Origin: Plantactinospora endophytica
Lineage (GTDB): Bacteria > Actinomycetota > Actinomycetes > Mycobacteriales > Micromonosporaceae
DNA: 64,000 bases
Reading direction: 5' to 3'
Assembly (NCBI RefSeq): GCF_016862915.1
Contig: NZ_BONW01000001.1
Location: 62,001 to 126,000 of the forward strand
In this document: piece after piece, positions 1 to 7,362 of the stretch
How positions within the stretch are numbered: the stretch's first letter is position 1
Layout: each line of letters starts with the position of its first letter
Program-made: the position numbers and the translations under genes
Notes under the pieces: model-generated
What the model was told of the DNA's origin: nothing
The model's database searches: none
Seen by the model: the letters and a program-made list of their open reading frames with translations, nothing else

Positions 1-2
1 AG

Positions 3-962
3 ACGGCGGCGGCGGTAGCGGCCGAGGGCCACCGCACCGCCACCCAGGGCGGGGTACCGATGATGGTCAGCGCGTGGGCCCTCTACGAGGGCATCGTCGC
101 CACCGTCCAGGGGCGCCTGCCGCACGCCGAGGTCCGGCTCGCCGAGGCCCGGGCCGGTTTCGACCAGAGCGACACCTTCCGGCTGCGGCGTGCCTGCCTG
201 GCCGCACAGTCCTTCGGGTACGCGCTGCGCGGCCAGTACGCGGTCGCGGCGGAACTGATGGCGGACGCCGACCGGACCGACAACGGAACGAACCAGCTCT
301 TCGCCCCGTGGATCGCCACCTGGCGCGGCTGGCTGGCACTGGCCGGCGGGGACACCGCCGCCGCCGTCCGGCACGCCGAGCACGGCGCGGAGCTGGCCGC
401 CGCCGCAGGTATGCCGTGCGTCGAAGCCCAGGCCCGCTACGACATGATCCGGCTGGGCGGGCGCGCCGACCTGGCCCGGATGGCGGCGCTGCCCGGACCG
501 GTGCCGGGCCTGCTGGCCGCCGCCGCGCGGGCACTGTCCGAACCCGACGGACCGGCGATGGTACGCGTCGCGGAGCAGCTCGCCGGCCTCGGTCACCACC
601 TCGTCGCCGCCGAACTGGCCACCGCCGCCGGCCGGCTCCTGCGGTCCGCCGGGTACCCCGCCCGGGCCGCCCTGGCCAACGCCGCCGCCACCGAATGGCG
701 GGCCAACTGCCCGGGTGTGCGTACGCCGCTGTTGGCCCACGCCGACCTCGGCAGCCTGCTGACCGTACGGGAGCGGCAGATCGCCCTGCTCGCCACCCGG
801 CAGCCGAGCAGGTCCATCGCCGAACAGCTCGGTCTCGCCCTGCCGACCGTCAACAACGCGCTCGCCCGGATCTACACCAAGCTCGGCATCACCGGCCGGG
901 CAGAACTACGCGGGCTGCTCGACGTGCCGGCGGAAGCGGACGAGAGTGCGACCACACGCTGA
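3..962 (+). CDS. LuxR-type transcriptional regulator, 5'-truncated
   Basis: C-terminal part of a large helix-turn-helix regulator; the reading frame is open to the left edge, so the true start lies outside the window and the ATG pair at 60 is probably internal. The visible N-terminal two thirds is Ala/Leu-rich helical sequence resembling the TPR-like arm of MalT/LAL regulators. The last ~65 residues form a LuxR HTH: the TVRERQIALLA segment is the scaffold start, followed by SIAEQLGLALPTVNNALARIYTKLGI as recognition region (written here only as its family pattern). Family members bind DNA as dimers and activate transcription. The target is unknown, and the nearest downstream gene is on the other strand. 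Confidence 0.8.
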   Translation, partial: TAAAVAAEGHRTATQGGVPMMVSAWALYEGIVATVQGRLPHAEVRLAEARAGFDQSDTFRLRRACLAAQSFGYALRGQYAVAAELMADADRTDNGTNQLFAPWIATWRGWLALAGGDTAAAVRHAEHGAELAAAAGMPCVEAQARYDMIRLGGRADLARMAALPGPVPGLLAAAARALSEPDGPAMVRVAEQLAGLGHHLVAAELATAAGRLLRSAGYPARAALANAAATEWRANCPGVRTPLLAHADLGSLLTVRERQIALLATRQPSRSIAEQLGLALPTVNNALARIYTKLGITGRAELRGLLDVPAEADESATTR

Positions 963-1023
963 ACGCCCGGCCGATCCGGGTGGATCGGCCGGGCGTACCG
1001 GTCGGGTTCGGTGCCGTCGTCGG

Positions 1024-2400
1024 CTACGGCGTCCAGAGGCCGAGGTCGATGGTGCGGGTCAGCGTGGCCTGGTCGTCGTCGCCGTCGAGGGACCAGATCA
1101 TCGCGCCGCCGAGCCGCTCCGACCGGATGTACAGCGTCTTCTGGAGCAGTACGGCCGGGTCGTCGTACGTCCAGAACGTCGTACCGTCGTAGAGCCAGGC
1201 GGTGCCGGCGCGCAGGTCGCGGTAGACCTGGTAGCCGTCCTTGCCGACCTTGGTCTTCAGGACCTTGTAGTCCTCGTAGCCCGCCTCGAAGGTGGCCGGG
1301 GCGGCGCCGCCGGTGGAGGTGCCGAACAGGCCGTTGCGCCCACCGGTGACCCCGGTCCAGCCGCGCCCGTAGTAGGGGATGCCCAGCACCAGCTTGCGGC
1401 GCTCGGCGCCCCGGTCGAGCCAGGCGTCGATGGTGCGGTCCACCGCGAAGTCCGGCTCGGTGGCCCCGGCCGGTACCCGCAGCGCGGACTGCTGGTTGGC
1501 GATCGGCTCCCAGGTGCCGTGGAAGTCGTACCCCTGCACGGTGGCGAAGTCCAGGTTCTTGAAGACCTTCCGGACCTCGAAGCCGGCGTCGATCGCGGCC
1601 GGGTTGGCTGGTACGAACGCGGTCAGCGCGTAGTGCTTCCGGGCCGGCTTGCCGACCGCGTCGAGCTGACGGCGGAACTCGGCGACCAGGGCGGTGAAGT
1701 TCTGCTTGTCCTCGGGGCGGAAGACGGTGTCGACGTCACCGGCCGAGCCCGGCCACTCCCAGTCCAGGTCGATGCCGTCGAAGACCCCGGCGAGCGACCC
1801 CGGCCCGCCGGCACTGCCGTCCGGGTTGGGCAGGTTGCCCTTGATGTAGAGGTCGATGCAGGAGGCGACGAACTTCCGCCGCGACTCCGGGGTGAGGGAG
1901 GCGTTGGAGAAGTGCGTCGACCAGCTCCAGCCGCCGAGCGAGATCAGCACCTTCAGGTCGGGGTGGATCGCCTTGAGCTTCTGGAGCTGCCCGAAGTTGC
2001 CGTTCAGCGGCTCGCCCCAGGTGTCGGCGACGCCGTCGACGCTCTCCTGCGCAGGTACCGGCCGCTGGTAGTCGGCCCAGGCGTCGCCCTCGGGCGCCGC
2101 GCCGTCGACGTAGCACCGGCCGTCCGGGCTGACGTTGCCGAAGGCGTAGTTCAGGTGGGTCAGCTTGCCGGCCGCGCCCGAGTCGTTGAGCTTCTTGACG
2201 GTGAAGGCCCGGCCGTAGATGCCCCACTGGGTGAAGTATCCGACCTTGACGAAGTCGCCACCCCGGCCACCGTCGTGCGTGGACGGTGCGGCGGGGGCGG
2301 CCGAAGCCGAGGGTACGGCGATGCCGGCCAGCAGGGCGGTGACCGCGGTGATCGCGGTCGCGGTGCTGAGTCGACGGAGAACGGATCCGCGCATATGCAC
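1024..2400 (-). CDS. Secreted GH18 chitinase
   Basis: Glycoside hydrolase family 18 endochitinase, 458 aa, exported by Sec. Residues 1-35 are a signal peptide (basic start, hydrophobic core, ASA cleavage region). The substrate-binding SLGGW motif is at about 154-158. The catalytic DGIDLDWE is at about 208-215, with Glu215 as proton donor. The domain runs nearly to the C-terminus and no chitin-binding or FnIII module is attached, so this is a single-domain enzyme. It hydrolyses beta-1,4-GlcNAc polymers outside the cell. It is divergent from the small exported protein at 2628, and the shared 227-bp gap holds a palindrome. An ATG two codons downstream (2394) is an alternative start. Confidence 0.95.
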   Translation of the reverse strand: MHMRGSVLRRLSTATAITAVTALLAGIAVPSASAAPAAPSTHDGGRGGDFVKVGYFTQWGIYGRAFTVKKLNDSGAAGKLTHLNYAFGNVSPDGRCYVDGAAPEGDAWADYQRPVPAQESVDGVADTWGEPLNGNFGQLQKLKAIHPDLKVLISLGGWSWSTHFSNASLTPESRRKFVASCIDLYIKGNLPNPDGSAGGPGSLAGVFDGIDLDWEWPGSAGDVDTVFRPEDKQNFTALVAEFRRQLDAVGKPARKHYALTAFVPANPAAIDAGFEVRKVFKNLDFATVQGYDFHGTWEPIANQQSALRVPAGATEPDFAVDRTIDAWLDRGAERRKLVLGIPYYGRGWTGVTGGRNGLFGTSTGGAAPATFEAGYEDYKVLKTKVGKDGYQVYRDLRAGTAWLYDGTTFWTYDDPAVLLQKTLYIRSERLGGAMIWSLDGDDDQATLTRTIDLGLWTP

Positions 2401-2437
2401 TCCTGAAGCGGGGGATGGAGCGTCGGCAGAACAGTTA

Positions 2438-2448
2438 GGAAACTTTCC
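2438..2448. promoter_or_regulatory. Palindromic operator candidate upstream of chitinase
   Basis: GGAAACTTTCC is a perfect 11-bp palindrome (5-bp arms, central C), 38 bp upstream of the chitinase start and preceded by TTA. A half-site-like TTTAGGAATC lies about 100 bp further into the same divergent gap. Position and symmetry suit a regulator site for chitinase induction. The binding protein is not known from the sequence. Confidence 0.4.
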
Positions 2449-2627
2449 GGTGCCCTGAAAGGTAGGGCTGTCGATGTCGGGTGGTCAAGTGTGCCGCGCC
2501 GGATCGCGCCGAAGATGTAGCGGTGCGTAGTTAAAGAACATTTAGGAATCTGAACTGATCCACTTCGAACCCGCCCACGTACTGCTCGGTAGCTGCAACC
2601 GGGCAGCGGTGATTCGAGGAGCGGTGT

Positions 2628-3314
2628 ATGAACAGGCGACGCAGGACGCCCAGCCGGGGGCGCAAGATCTTCCTGGGTGTGGCGGCGGCGGCCCTGCTCG
2701 GCGGCGCGCTGGCCGTCGGTACCGGACTCGGCAACGCGGGCGAGAGCTGCGCCGGGCTGGACACCGCACTGCGGAACAACCTGAACTTCATCGCCGGCCA
2801 GCAGGCCAACCCGGACGCCCAGTCCGCTGCCAGGATCGAGAACCGGCAGGCGGTCGTCGACCTCATCCAGCAGCGCCGGGCCACCGCCGGCTGCACCGCC
2901 GACGTACGCGCCGACGCGCCGGTCCCGCCCGCCGCCCCGCCGGCGGCCGAGCCGACCAAGACCCCGGCGAAGCCGCCGGCCCAGCCGCCGAAGCCGCCCG
3001 CCCAGCCGCCGGCCAACTCCGGTGGCGGCAACGGCTCGACCGGCGGCGGCTCGAACGGAGCGGGTGGTGAGGTGGTCTGCGCGGGCTCGACCCTCACGCT
3101 CTTCAACGAGGATGCCGGACCGGCCGCGTCCAGCGGTACCTTCCCGATCGGCACCACGCTGAAGGTCACCAACCTGGACAACAACAAGAGCATCACGGTC
3201 AAGGTGACCAGCCCGTCCGGCAGTTGCCTGCTGCTCAACAACGCCGCGTACGAGCAGGTCCGGGAGCCGGGCAAGTTCGTCATCCGGCGGCCGGTGATCG
3301 AGCGGATCGGCTGA
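2628..3314 (+). CDS. Exported protein with RlpA-like C-terminal domain
   Basis: 228 aa. The N-terminus RRRRTPSRGRK is followed by a single hydrophobic segment (residues ~14-33), a signal peptide or anchor. A short helical region with two Cys follows (about 44 and 88), then a Pro/Ala/Lys linker and a Gly/Ser linker (95-145). The last ~80 residues look like a double-psi beta-barrel of the RlpA/expansin type: a Cys-containing strand, FPIGTTLKVTNLDNN, then a C-terminal KFVIRRPVIERIG. RlpA barrels bind or cleave peptidoglycan, but catalytic residues could not be confirmed here. The strong Shine-Dalgarno GAGGAG at 2616 supports the ATG. It is divergent from the chitinase, suggesting a cell-wall or secreted context. 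Confidence 0.7.
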   Translation: MNRRRRTPSRGRKIFLGVAAAALLGGALAVGTGLGNAGESCAGLDTALRNNLNFIAGQQANPDAQSAARIENRQAVVDLIQQRRATAGCTADVRADAPVPPAAPPAAEPTKTPAKPPAQPPKPPAQPPANSGGGNGSTGGGSNGAGGEVVCAGSTLTLFNEDAGPAASSGTFPIGTTLKVTNLDNNKSITVKVTSPSGSCLLLNNAAYEQVREPGKFVIRRPVIERIG

Positions 3315-3403
3315 CAGACACCCCCATCCCGGGTGGCCCGGACCGTCCCGCCGACCGGTCCGGGCCACCCGTCCAGGCGACGCACGGCGCCCGGAGGATG
3401 CGG

Positions 3404-4285
3404 GTGAGGACGCCGGAATCGGTGGACAACAGCGACAAGAATCGCTACATGCAGCCGAAGAAGTTCTCAACTCTGAGCCTGCGGAATCAGGAACTCCGGC
3501 GTGCGAAGCTCCGCCGTGCCGTCGCGACGGCGATTCGGCTGACAGGTGCCACCGTCGCTGTCGTCATCCTGCTGATCGCCGTCGCGACCTCGCCATTCGT
3601 CCTGCTGCTGATCGACCGCGACGGCAGTGACTGGGCAAAACTGAGCAACATCGGGCAGACGTACGGCGCGGTGTCGGCGCTGTTGTCGGCACTGGCGGTG
3701 GCGGGAGTCTCGCTCTCCCTGCTCATGCAGCGAAGGCAGGCCCGCCTGGAGCACATTCGGGCGACCCGCCAGGCGCACGAGGCGATCATGAGGTTGCCTT
3801 ACGAGAATCCCGGGTACGGCCAGTGCTGGGGGCCAGGGGTCGCCGAAATCCATCAGGACGAGCGGCTCTACTACTACGTCAGCAGCATCCTGAGTTACTG
3901 GTACGACGCGTGGAGTTCGGGAGACCTGTCCACCGAGCGACTGCGCGGATTCGCGGCGCGGATGTTCCAGAGCGAGGTGCCCCGACAGTACTGGGAGAGG
4001 TTCGGTTCGGCGCGGCAGGACCGGTACGGACGCCGGGCGCGATTCTTCCGACTGCTGGACGAGCAGTACCGCGAAGCTGTCGCGGCCGGTCCGGCGCTGC
4101 GTCCCTACGAGGCGCTGGAAGAAGCGCGTCGTCAGGGGCACCCGGGCAGCGGCCGGTACGGGCGCCCGGAAAGTGGCCCCGCTTCCTTCCGGATGTTGGG
4201 CATCGGGGTGGCACTCGGTGTGCTGGCGGCTGCCTCAGGAGCGGCGATCATGAGCGCGATCCACCAGAGGCCACCTTCTCGCTGA
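3404..4285 (+). CDS. DUF6082-family membrane protein
   Basis: About 293 aa. It has a basic N-terminus, two predicted membrane helices (approximately residues 45-70 and 85-110), a long soluble region rich in Tyr/Trp and charged residues, and a last hydrophobic helix (VALGVLAAASGAAIMSAI) before the C-terminus. The arrangement and the soluble stretch with MRLPYENPGYGQCWG match actinobacterial DUF6082 proteins, whose function is not known. A GTG at 3404 sits 7 nt after GGAGG and is the best start; ATG 3398 and ATG 3449 are alternatives. The 3' end overlaps the convergent flavin reductase gene by 38 bp, so antisense overlap of the two transcripts is expected. Confidence 0.72.
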   Translation: MRTPESVDNSDKNRYMQPKKFSTLSLRNQELRRAKLRRAVATAIRLTGATVAVVILLIAVATSPFVLLLIDRDGSDWAKLSNIGQTYGAVSALLSALAVAGVSLSLLMQRRQARLEHIRATRQAHEAIMRLPYENPGYGQCWGPGVAEIHQDERLYYYVSSILSYWYDAWSSGDLSTERLRGFAARMFQSEVPRQYWERFGSARQDRYGRRARFFRLLDEQYREAVAAGPALRPYEALEEARRQGHPGSGRYGRPESGPASFRMLGIGVALGVLAAASGAAIMSAIHQRPPSR

Positions 4286-4925
4286 CCGTGCTCGACACCG
4301 CCGGTAGCTGGTGCGGCATCTGCCAGCCGTCGGCCAGCCTCGACGGGTGCAGGTGGTGCCCGCCGCCGAAGAACTCGCAGAACTTCATCATCAGTGGATC
4401 CCAGCCGACCGGGTCGACGTAGTGCGTACCGGGGATGACCAGGGACTCGTCGACGTGGGCGCGGAGCACCTCGACCTGGAAGGCCGTGCAGTCCGGCGTC
4501 GGCTCGGCCATCGGCAGCACCGAGACGACCCGGCACTCCAGTTGGATCGGGCACTCCGCGACCCGGGGCGCCCGGACGAGTTCGGACGGCTGCTCGGTCA
4601 GCCCGGCGAGGGCGAACTTGTCCGGCTCGTACCGGTAGCCCTGCGCCAGCTTGTGCGCGGGCACGGTCCGCTTCCCGGTGGTCAGTGCGATCCGGTCCAC
4701 CGCCCCGACCATCGCCGACGACGGCAGGTTGAGTACGCACTCCCGCTCCCGTCGCAGGTTGGCCGTCGTCTGGCCGCTGTTGCCCAGCCCGAGCATGCCG
4801 GACTGGCCCAGCCACCAGGCCGACGACATCGGGGCGAGGTTGGCGGTGCCGTCGGCGTTGCGCGAGCTGACCAGCACCACTGGGGTGCCGAAGTACAGCA
4901 CCTTGAGTCCGGGAACGATGTGCAT
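4248..4925 (-). CDS. Flavin reductase / flavoredoxin-like FMN-binding protein
   Basis: 225 aa. The start VPGLKVLYFGTPVVLVSSRN and the phrases GTANLAPMSSAWWLG and VLNLPSS are typical of the split-barrel FMN-binding family (flavin reductase, flavoredoxin). These reduce or carry FMN using NAD(P)H, or act with partner oxygenases. It is probably cytoplasmic, since no signal peptide is seen. The C-terminus FGGGHHLHPSRLADGWQMP is a long extension also seen in flavoredoxin-like relatives. The ATG at 4925 follows GAAAG with good spacing; a longer reading to 5027 is possible but adds a low-complexity leader. No oxygenase partner is adjacent, so the substrate is open. Confidence 0.8.
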   Translation of the reverse strand: MHIVPGLKVLYFGTPVVLVSSRNADGTANLAPMSSAWWLGQSGMLGLGNSGQTTANLRRERECVLNLPSSAMVGAVDRIALTTGKRTVPAHKLAQGYRYEPDKFALAGLTEQPSELVRAPRVAECPIQLECRVVSVLPMAEPTPDCTAFQVEVLRAHVDESLVIPGTHYVDPVGWDPLMMKFCEFFGGGHHLHPSRLADGWQMPHQLPAVSSTVSEKVASGGSRS

Positions 4926-5019
4926 GCGACAACTTTCGCCGGCCGGCGTGGCCCGTTGCTGGCGGCCATCGGACGTGGCGTTCCGGCAGGCGGGACCCGG
5001 CTGGGCGCCCTGCTCGGGC

Positions 5020-5736
5020 TCAGGCAACCGGAGTAGCGGTGGTCGGCCCGACCAGCTTCAGCACCGTACGCCCGTCGACCTCGGCCGGAACGAACCACTC
5101 CGGTACGTTGACCAGCTCGGTCAGCCGCTGGCGTGCCTCGTCGACCGAGAGCGTCTCCGGGATGTCGACGTGTCCCAGCTCGACGTCCCGCAGGTCGGCC
5201 CGGAAGGTGTACCGGAACTCGCTGTCCCCGGTGTAGGTGAGCGCGACCCGTCCCTGCCACCCGATCCGGTAGCGCTCGCCGCCGCCTGGCTCGGGGGTGA
5301 TCTCGATCTGGTGCTCGGCTACCGAGTCGTGACCGAGCAGGTAGATCCGGAACGCCGGTGCGGCGTGCGGATCGGCGATCGGCAGCGGGTCGGCGGTCAG
5401 CCGTTGCGGCTCCGGGCCGGCGAGCCGGAACGGTCGTCCGGGTGTCGCGGCGACCAGCCCGGTCGCGTCCTCCCAGGTGGAGCCGAGCGTGCAGGAGTGG
5501 TAGTTCTGCCAGACGTTGCGGGCGAGGAAGTCCTCGACATCATCGTCCTCGTCGTCATCGATATCTTCGTCCTCGGCTTCTTCGAGGTCCTCGTCGTCGG
5601 CGTCGTAGTCGGCGCTCTCCAGCATGAGGTCGAACCAGAGCCGGCCCGTGCCGTCGAGCCGGCCGGTCCAGGCGAACTCGGTGACGCGGTGCCCGTCCGG
5701 CCATGGGTTGCCGGGAAACCAGATCCTGCCCTGCAC
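5020..5736 (-). CDS. Hypothetical protein with acidic insert
   Basis: 238 aa, cytoplasmic by appearance. N-terminal beta-rich segment, then a strikingly acidic low-complexity stretch (residues ~43-68, almost entirely Asp/Glu with a few Ala). After this come ~170 residues with Trp/Tyr-rich strands ending in a VPEWFVPAEVDGRTVLKLVG segment. I do not recognise a catalytic motif. The acidic run could bind basic partners or Ca2+, but that is inference. It lies on the same strand as the flavin reductase 94 bp downstream and as the gene at 5791 upstream, so the three may be co-transcribed. Confidence 0.7.
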   Translation of the reverse strand: MQGRIWFPGNPWPDGHRVTEFAWTGRLDGTGRLWFDLMLESADYDADDEDLEEAEDEDIDDDEDDDVEDFLARNVWQNYHSCTLGSTWEDATGLVAATPGRPFRLAGPEPQRLTADPLPIADPHAAPAFRIYLLGHDSVAEHQIEITPEPGGGERYRIGWQGRVALTYTGDSEFRYTFRADLRDVELGHVDIPETLSVDEARQRLTELVNVPEWFVPAEVDGRTVLKLVGPTTATPVA

Positions 5737-5790
5737 CGCCGGACCATATCGCCGACCGCCGACATCCTGAGCGGGCAGATGTTGGGAGCG

Positions 5791-6327
5791 TCAGCAGACG
5801 CCGAAGCCTTCGTCGAAGAGGCGCCTGGCGTAGTCGGCGTACCCGGCGACGGTCTTCCGGACCGTCCGCCCGTCGTGCAGGAACAGGTACGCCCGGTCGC
5901 CCTGCCTCGCCAGCAGCCCGTCGTACCGGTAGGTGCCGGGTGGTGCGGTCAGCCGGGTGGCGGCCGGATAGGCGGCCTCGACCTGGTCGACCGGGGTACC
6001 GGCGGTGACCCCTTCCGGGGTGCGTACGGGTGGGCTGGCCCAGAGCAGCACCAGCCGGTCCTCGGCGAACACCGGGCTGACGGTGGGCGGACCGGCCAGG
6101 CTCGCGCCGCAGGTCGGTGCGGGTTCGGTGTGGAGTTGGCCACGGCTGAGCAGCTCCTGCTCGGTGTCGCCGAACTCGATGTCGCGTAGCCCCTTGAGGT
6201 GGAGGACGTCCGGCCCGTACGCGGGCGTCGCCGCCGGCTCGTCCGAGACCGTCCGGTACGTATGGCAGAGCGCGACCGCGCCCGCCACGAGCACCGCCAC
6301 GATCCGTACGACTTTTCGTGCCTCCAT
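5791..6327 (-). CDS. Small membrane-anchored/exported hypothetical protein
   Basis: 178 aa. Starts MEARKVVRIVAVLVAGAVAL, a signal-anchor or signal peptide ending near residue 22. The rest has a DIEFGDTEQELLSRGQL segment (residues ~50-66) and a later paired PVDQVEAAYPAATRL / YRYDGLLARQGDRAYLFL pattern, with conserved-looking Cys near 74 and a C-terminal Cys. This architecture (start helix plus 'F G dt e.ell' repeats) recalls small actinobacterial lipoprotein-like or inhibitor-like proteins, but I cannot assign a family. The start is fixed by GGAGGG 6 nt upstream of ATG 6327. Upstream is divergent with the acetyltransferase gene at 6472. Confidence 0.75.
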   Translation of the reverse strand: MEARKVVRIVAVLVAGAVALCHTYRTVSDEPAATPAYGPDVLHLKGLRDIEFGDTEQELLSRGQLHTEPAPTCGASLAGPPTVSPVFAEDRLVLLWASPPVRTPEGVTAGTPVDQVEAAYPAATRLTAPPGTYRYDGLLARQGDRAYLFLHDGRTVRKTVAGYADYARRLFDEGFGVC

Positions 6328-6471
6328 GTAACCCTCCGGCAGCACAGCGTAGTTTATCCCCGATTCGCCCAGTTCGCCGGGGTGGTGGAGCCGCATCCAC
6401 ACCCTGTGGATAGCACGTGTGTACGAAGAAAACCGGTTACGCCGAGCTGATCGCGCCGACACAATGCGGTA

Positions 6472-7287
6472 ATGGTGATCATCGCGCAGCCGCTGCACAC
6501 CCGGCCCCGACCGGCGGAGGAGTTGGCCTGGCTCGCCGACGGCTGGCCGGAGTTCGTCTTCCACGACCAGGCGACCGCGCGGCACCTCGGCCGGGTGCGC
6601 GAACTCTTCGCCGGGCTGGAACTCGTCCTCCTCGACGGCGCCGAGAGCGCTGACGGTGCCGAGAGCGCCGACGGTGCCGACAACGCTGACGGTGCCGACA
6701 ACGTCGGCAGTGCCGGCGGTGCCGAGGGTGCCGAGGTCGTGGCGGCCGGCTGGGCGGTTCCGTTGTGCTGGACCGGCGCCGTCGACGACCTGCCGACCGG
6801 GTACACCGACTCGCTGGCCCGGGCGCTCGACGCGTACGACGCCGGCAGGCCGCCGGACACCCTGGCGGTGCTCGCCGCTCAGGTCCGCCCCGATCGGCAG
6901 GGCCGGGGGCTGGCCGGTGAACTGCTCCGGGCGCTCGGCGACCTCGCCCCGGCCGGGCAGCGGGTGATCTGCCCGGTCCGGCCGACCCACAAGGCCCGCT
7001 ATCCGCTCACCCCGATCGACCGGTACGCCGGCTGGACCCGGCCGGACGGCCTGCCGTTCGACCCGTGGCTGCGTACCCACCTGCGGCTGGGCGCGCGGAT
7101 CCTGGCGACGGCACCCCGGTCACAGGTGATCACCGGCACCGTCGCCGAGTGGCAGCGCTGGACCGGCCTGGAGTTGCCCGACTCCGGAGACTTCGTCATC
7201 CCGGGCGGCCTGAGCACACTCCACGTCGACCGCGAGGCCGATCAGGGCGTCTACGTCGAGCCCAACGTCTGGGTCCAGCACCGCTGA
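6472..7287 (+). CDS. GNAT-like N-acetyltransferase with hexapeptide repeat
   Basis: 271 aa. The segment VRPDRQGRGLAGELLRALGDLA (written as pattern QxxGxGxA, residues ~141-150) is the acetyl-CoA-binding motif A of GNAT enzymes. The downstream KARYPLTPIDRYAGW region is characteristic of a subgroup of actinobacterial GNAT-like proteins. Residues ~56-79 contain four consecutive hexapeptides of the form G-A-(E/D)-(S/N)-(A/V)-(D/G), encoded by an 18-bp tandem repeat within a loop of the fold. The acceptor substrate is unknown. Faces the histidine kinase gene tail to tail across a hairpin. Confidence 0.75.
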   Translation: MVIIAQPLHTRPRPAEELAWLADGWPEFVFHDQATARHLGRVRELFAGLELVLLDGAESADGAESADGADNADGADNVGSAGGAEGAEVVAAGWAVPLCWTGAVDDLPTGYTDSLARALDAYDAGRPPDTLAVLAAQVRPDRQGRGLAGELLRALGDLAPAGQRVICPVRPTHKARYPLTPIDRYAGWTRPDGLPFDPWLRTHLRLGARILATAPRSQVITGTVAEWQRWTGLELPDSGDFVIPGGLSTLHVDREADQGVYVEPNVWVQHR

Positions 7288-7327
7288 CCCCGACAGCCGG
7301 CATCACCGATCTCGACGGGGCAGCATC

Positions 7328-7355
7328 GCTCACCACGACGGGCGGCGTCGTGAGC
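7328..7355. terminator. Bidirectional terminator-like hairpin
   Basis: GCTCAC (7328-7333) pairs with GTGAGC (7350-7355), and a further ACG/CGT pair lies inside after one mismatch. It sits in the 75-bp gap between the convergent acetyltransferase and kinase genes. There is no U-tract, as is common in high-GC actinobacteria. Confidence 0.45.
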
Positions 7356-7362
7356 GGACCCG

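Noticed and set aside
946-2406. Plus-strand frame opposite the chitinase
   Set aside because: Shadow of a strong GH18 gene; Arg/Gly/Val-rich with no domain.
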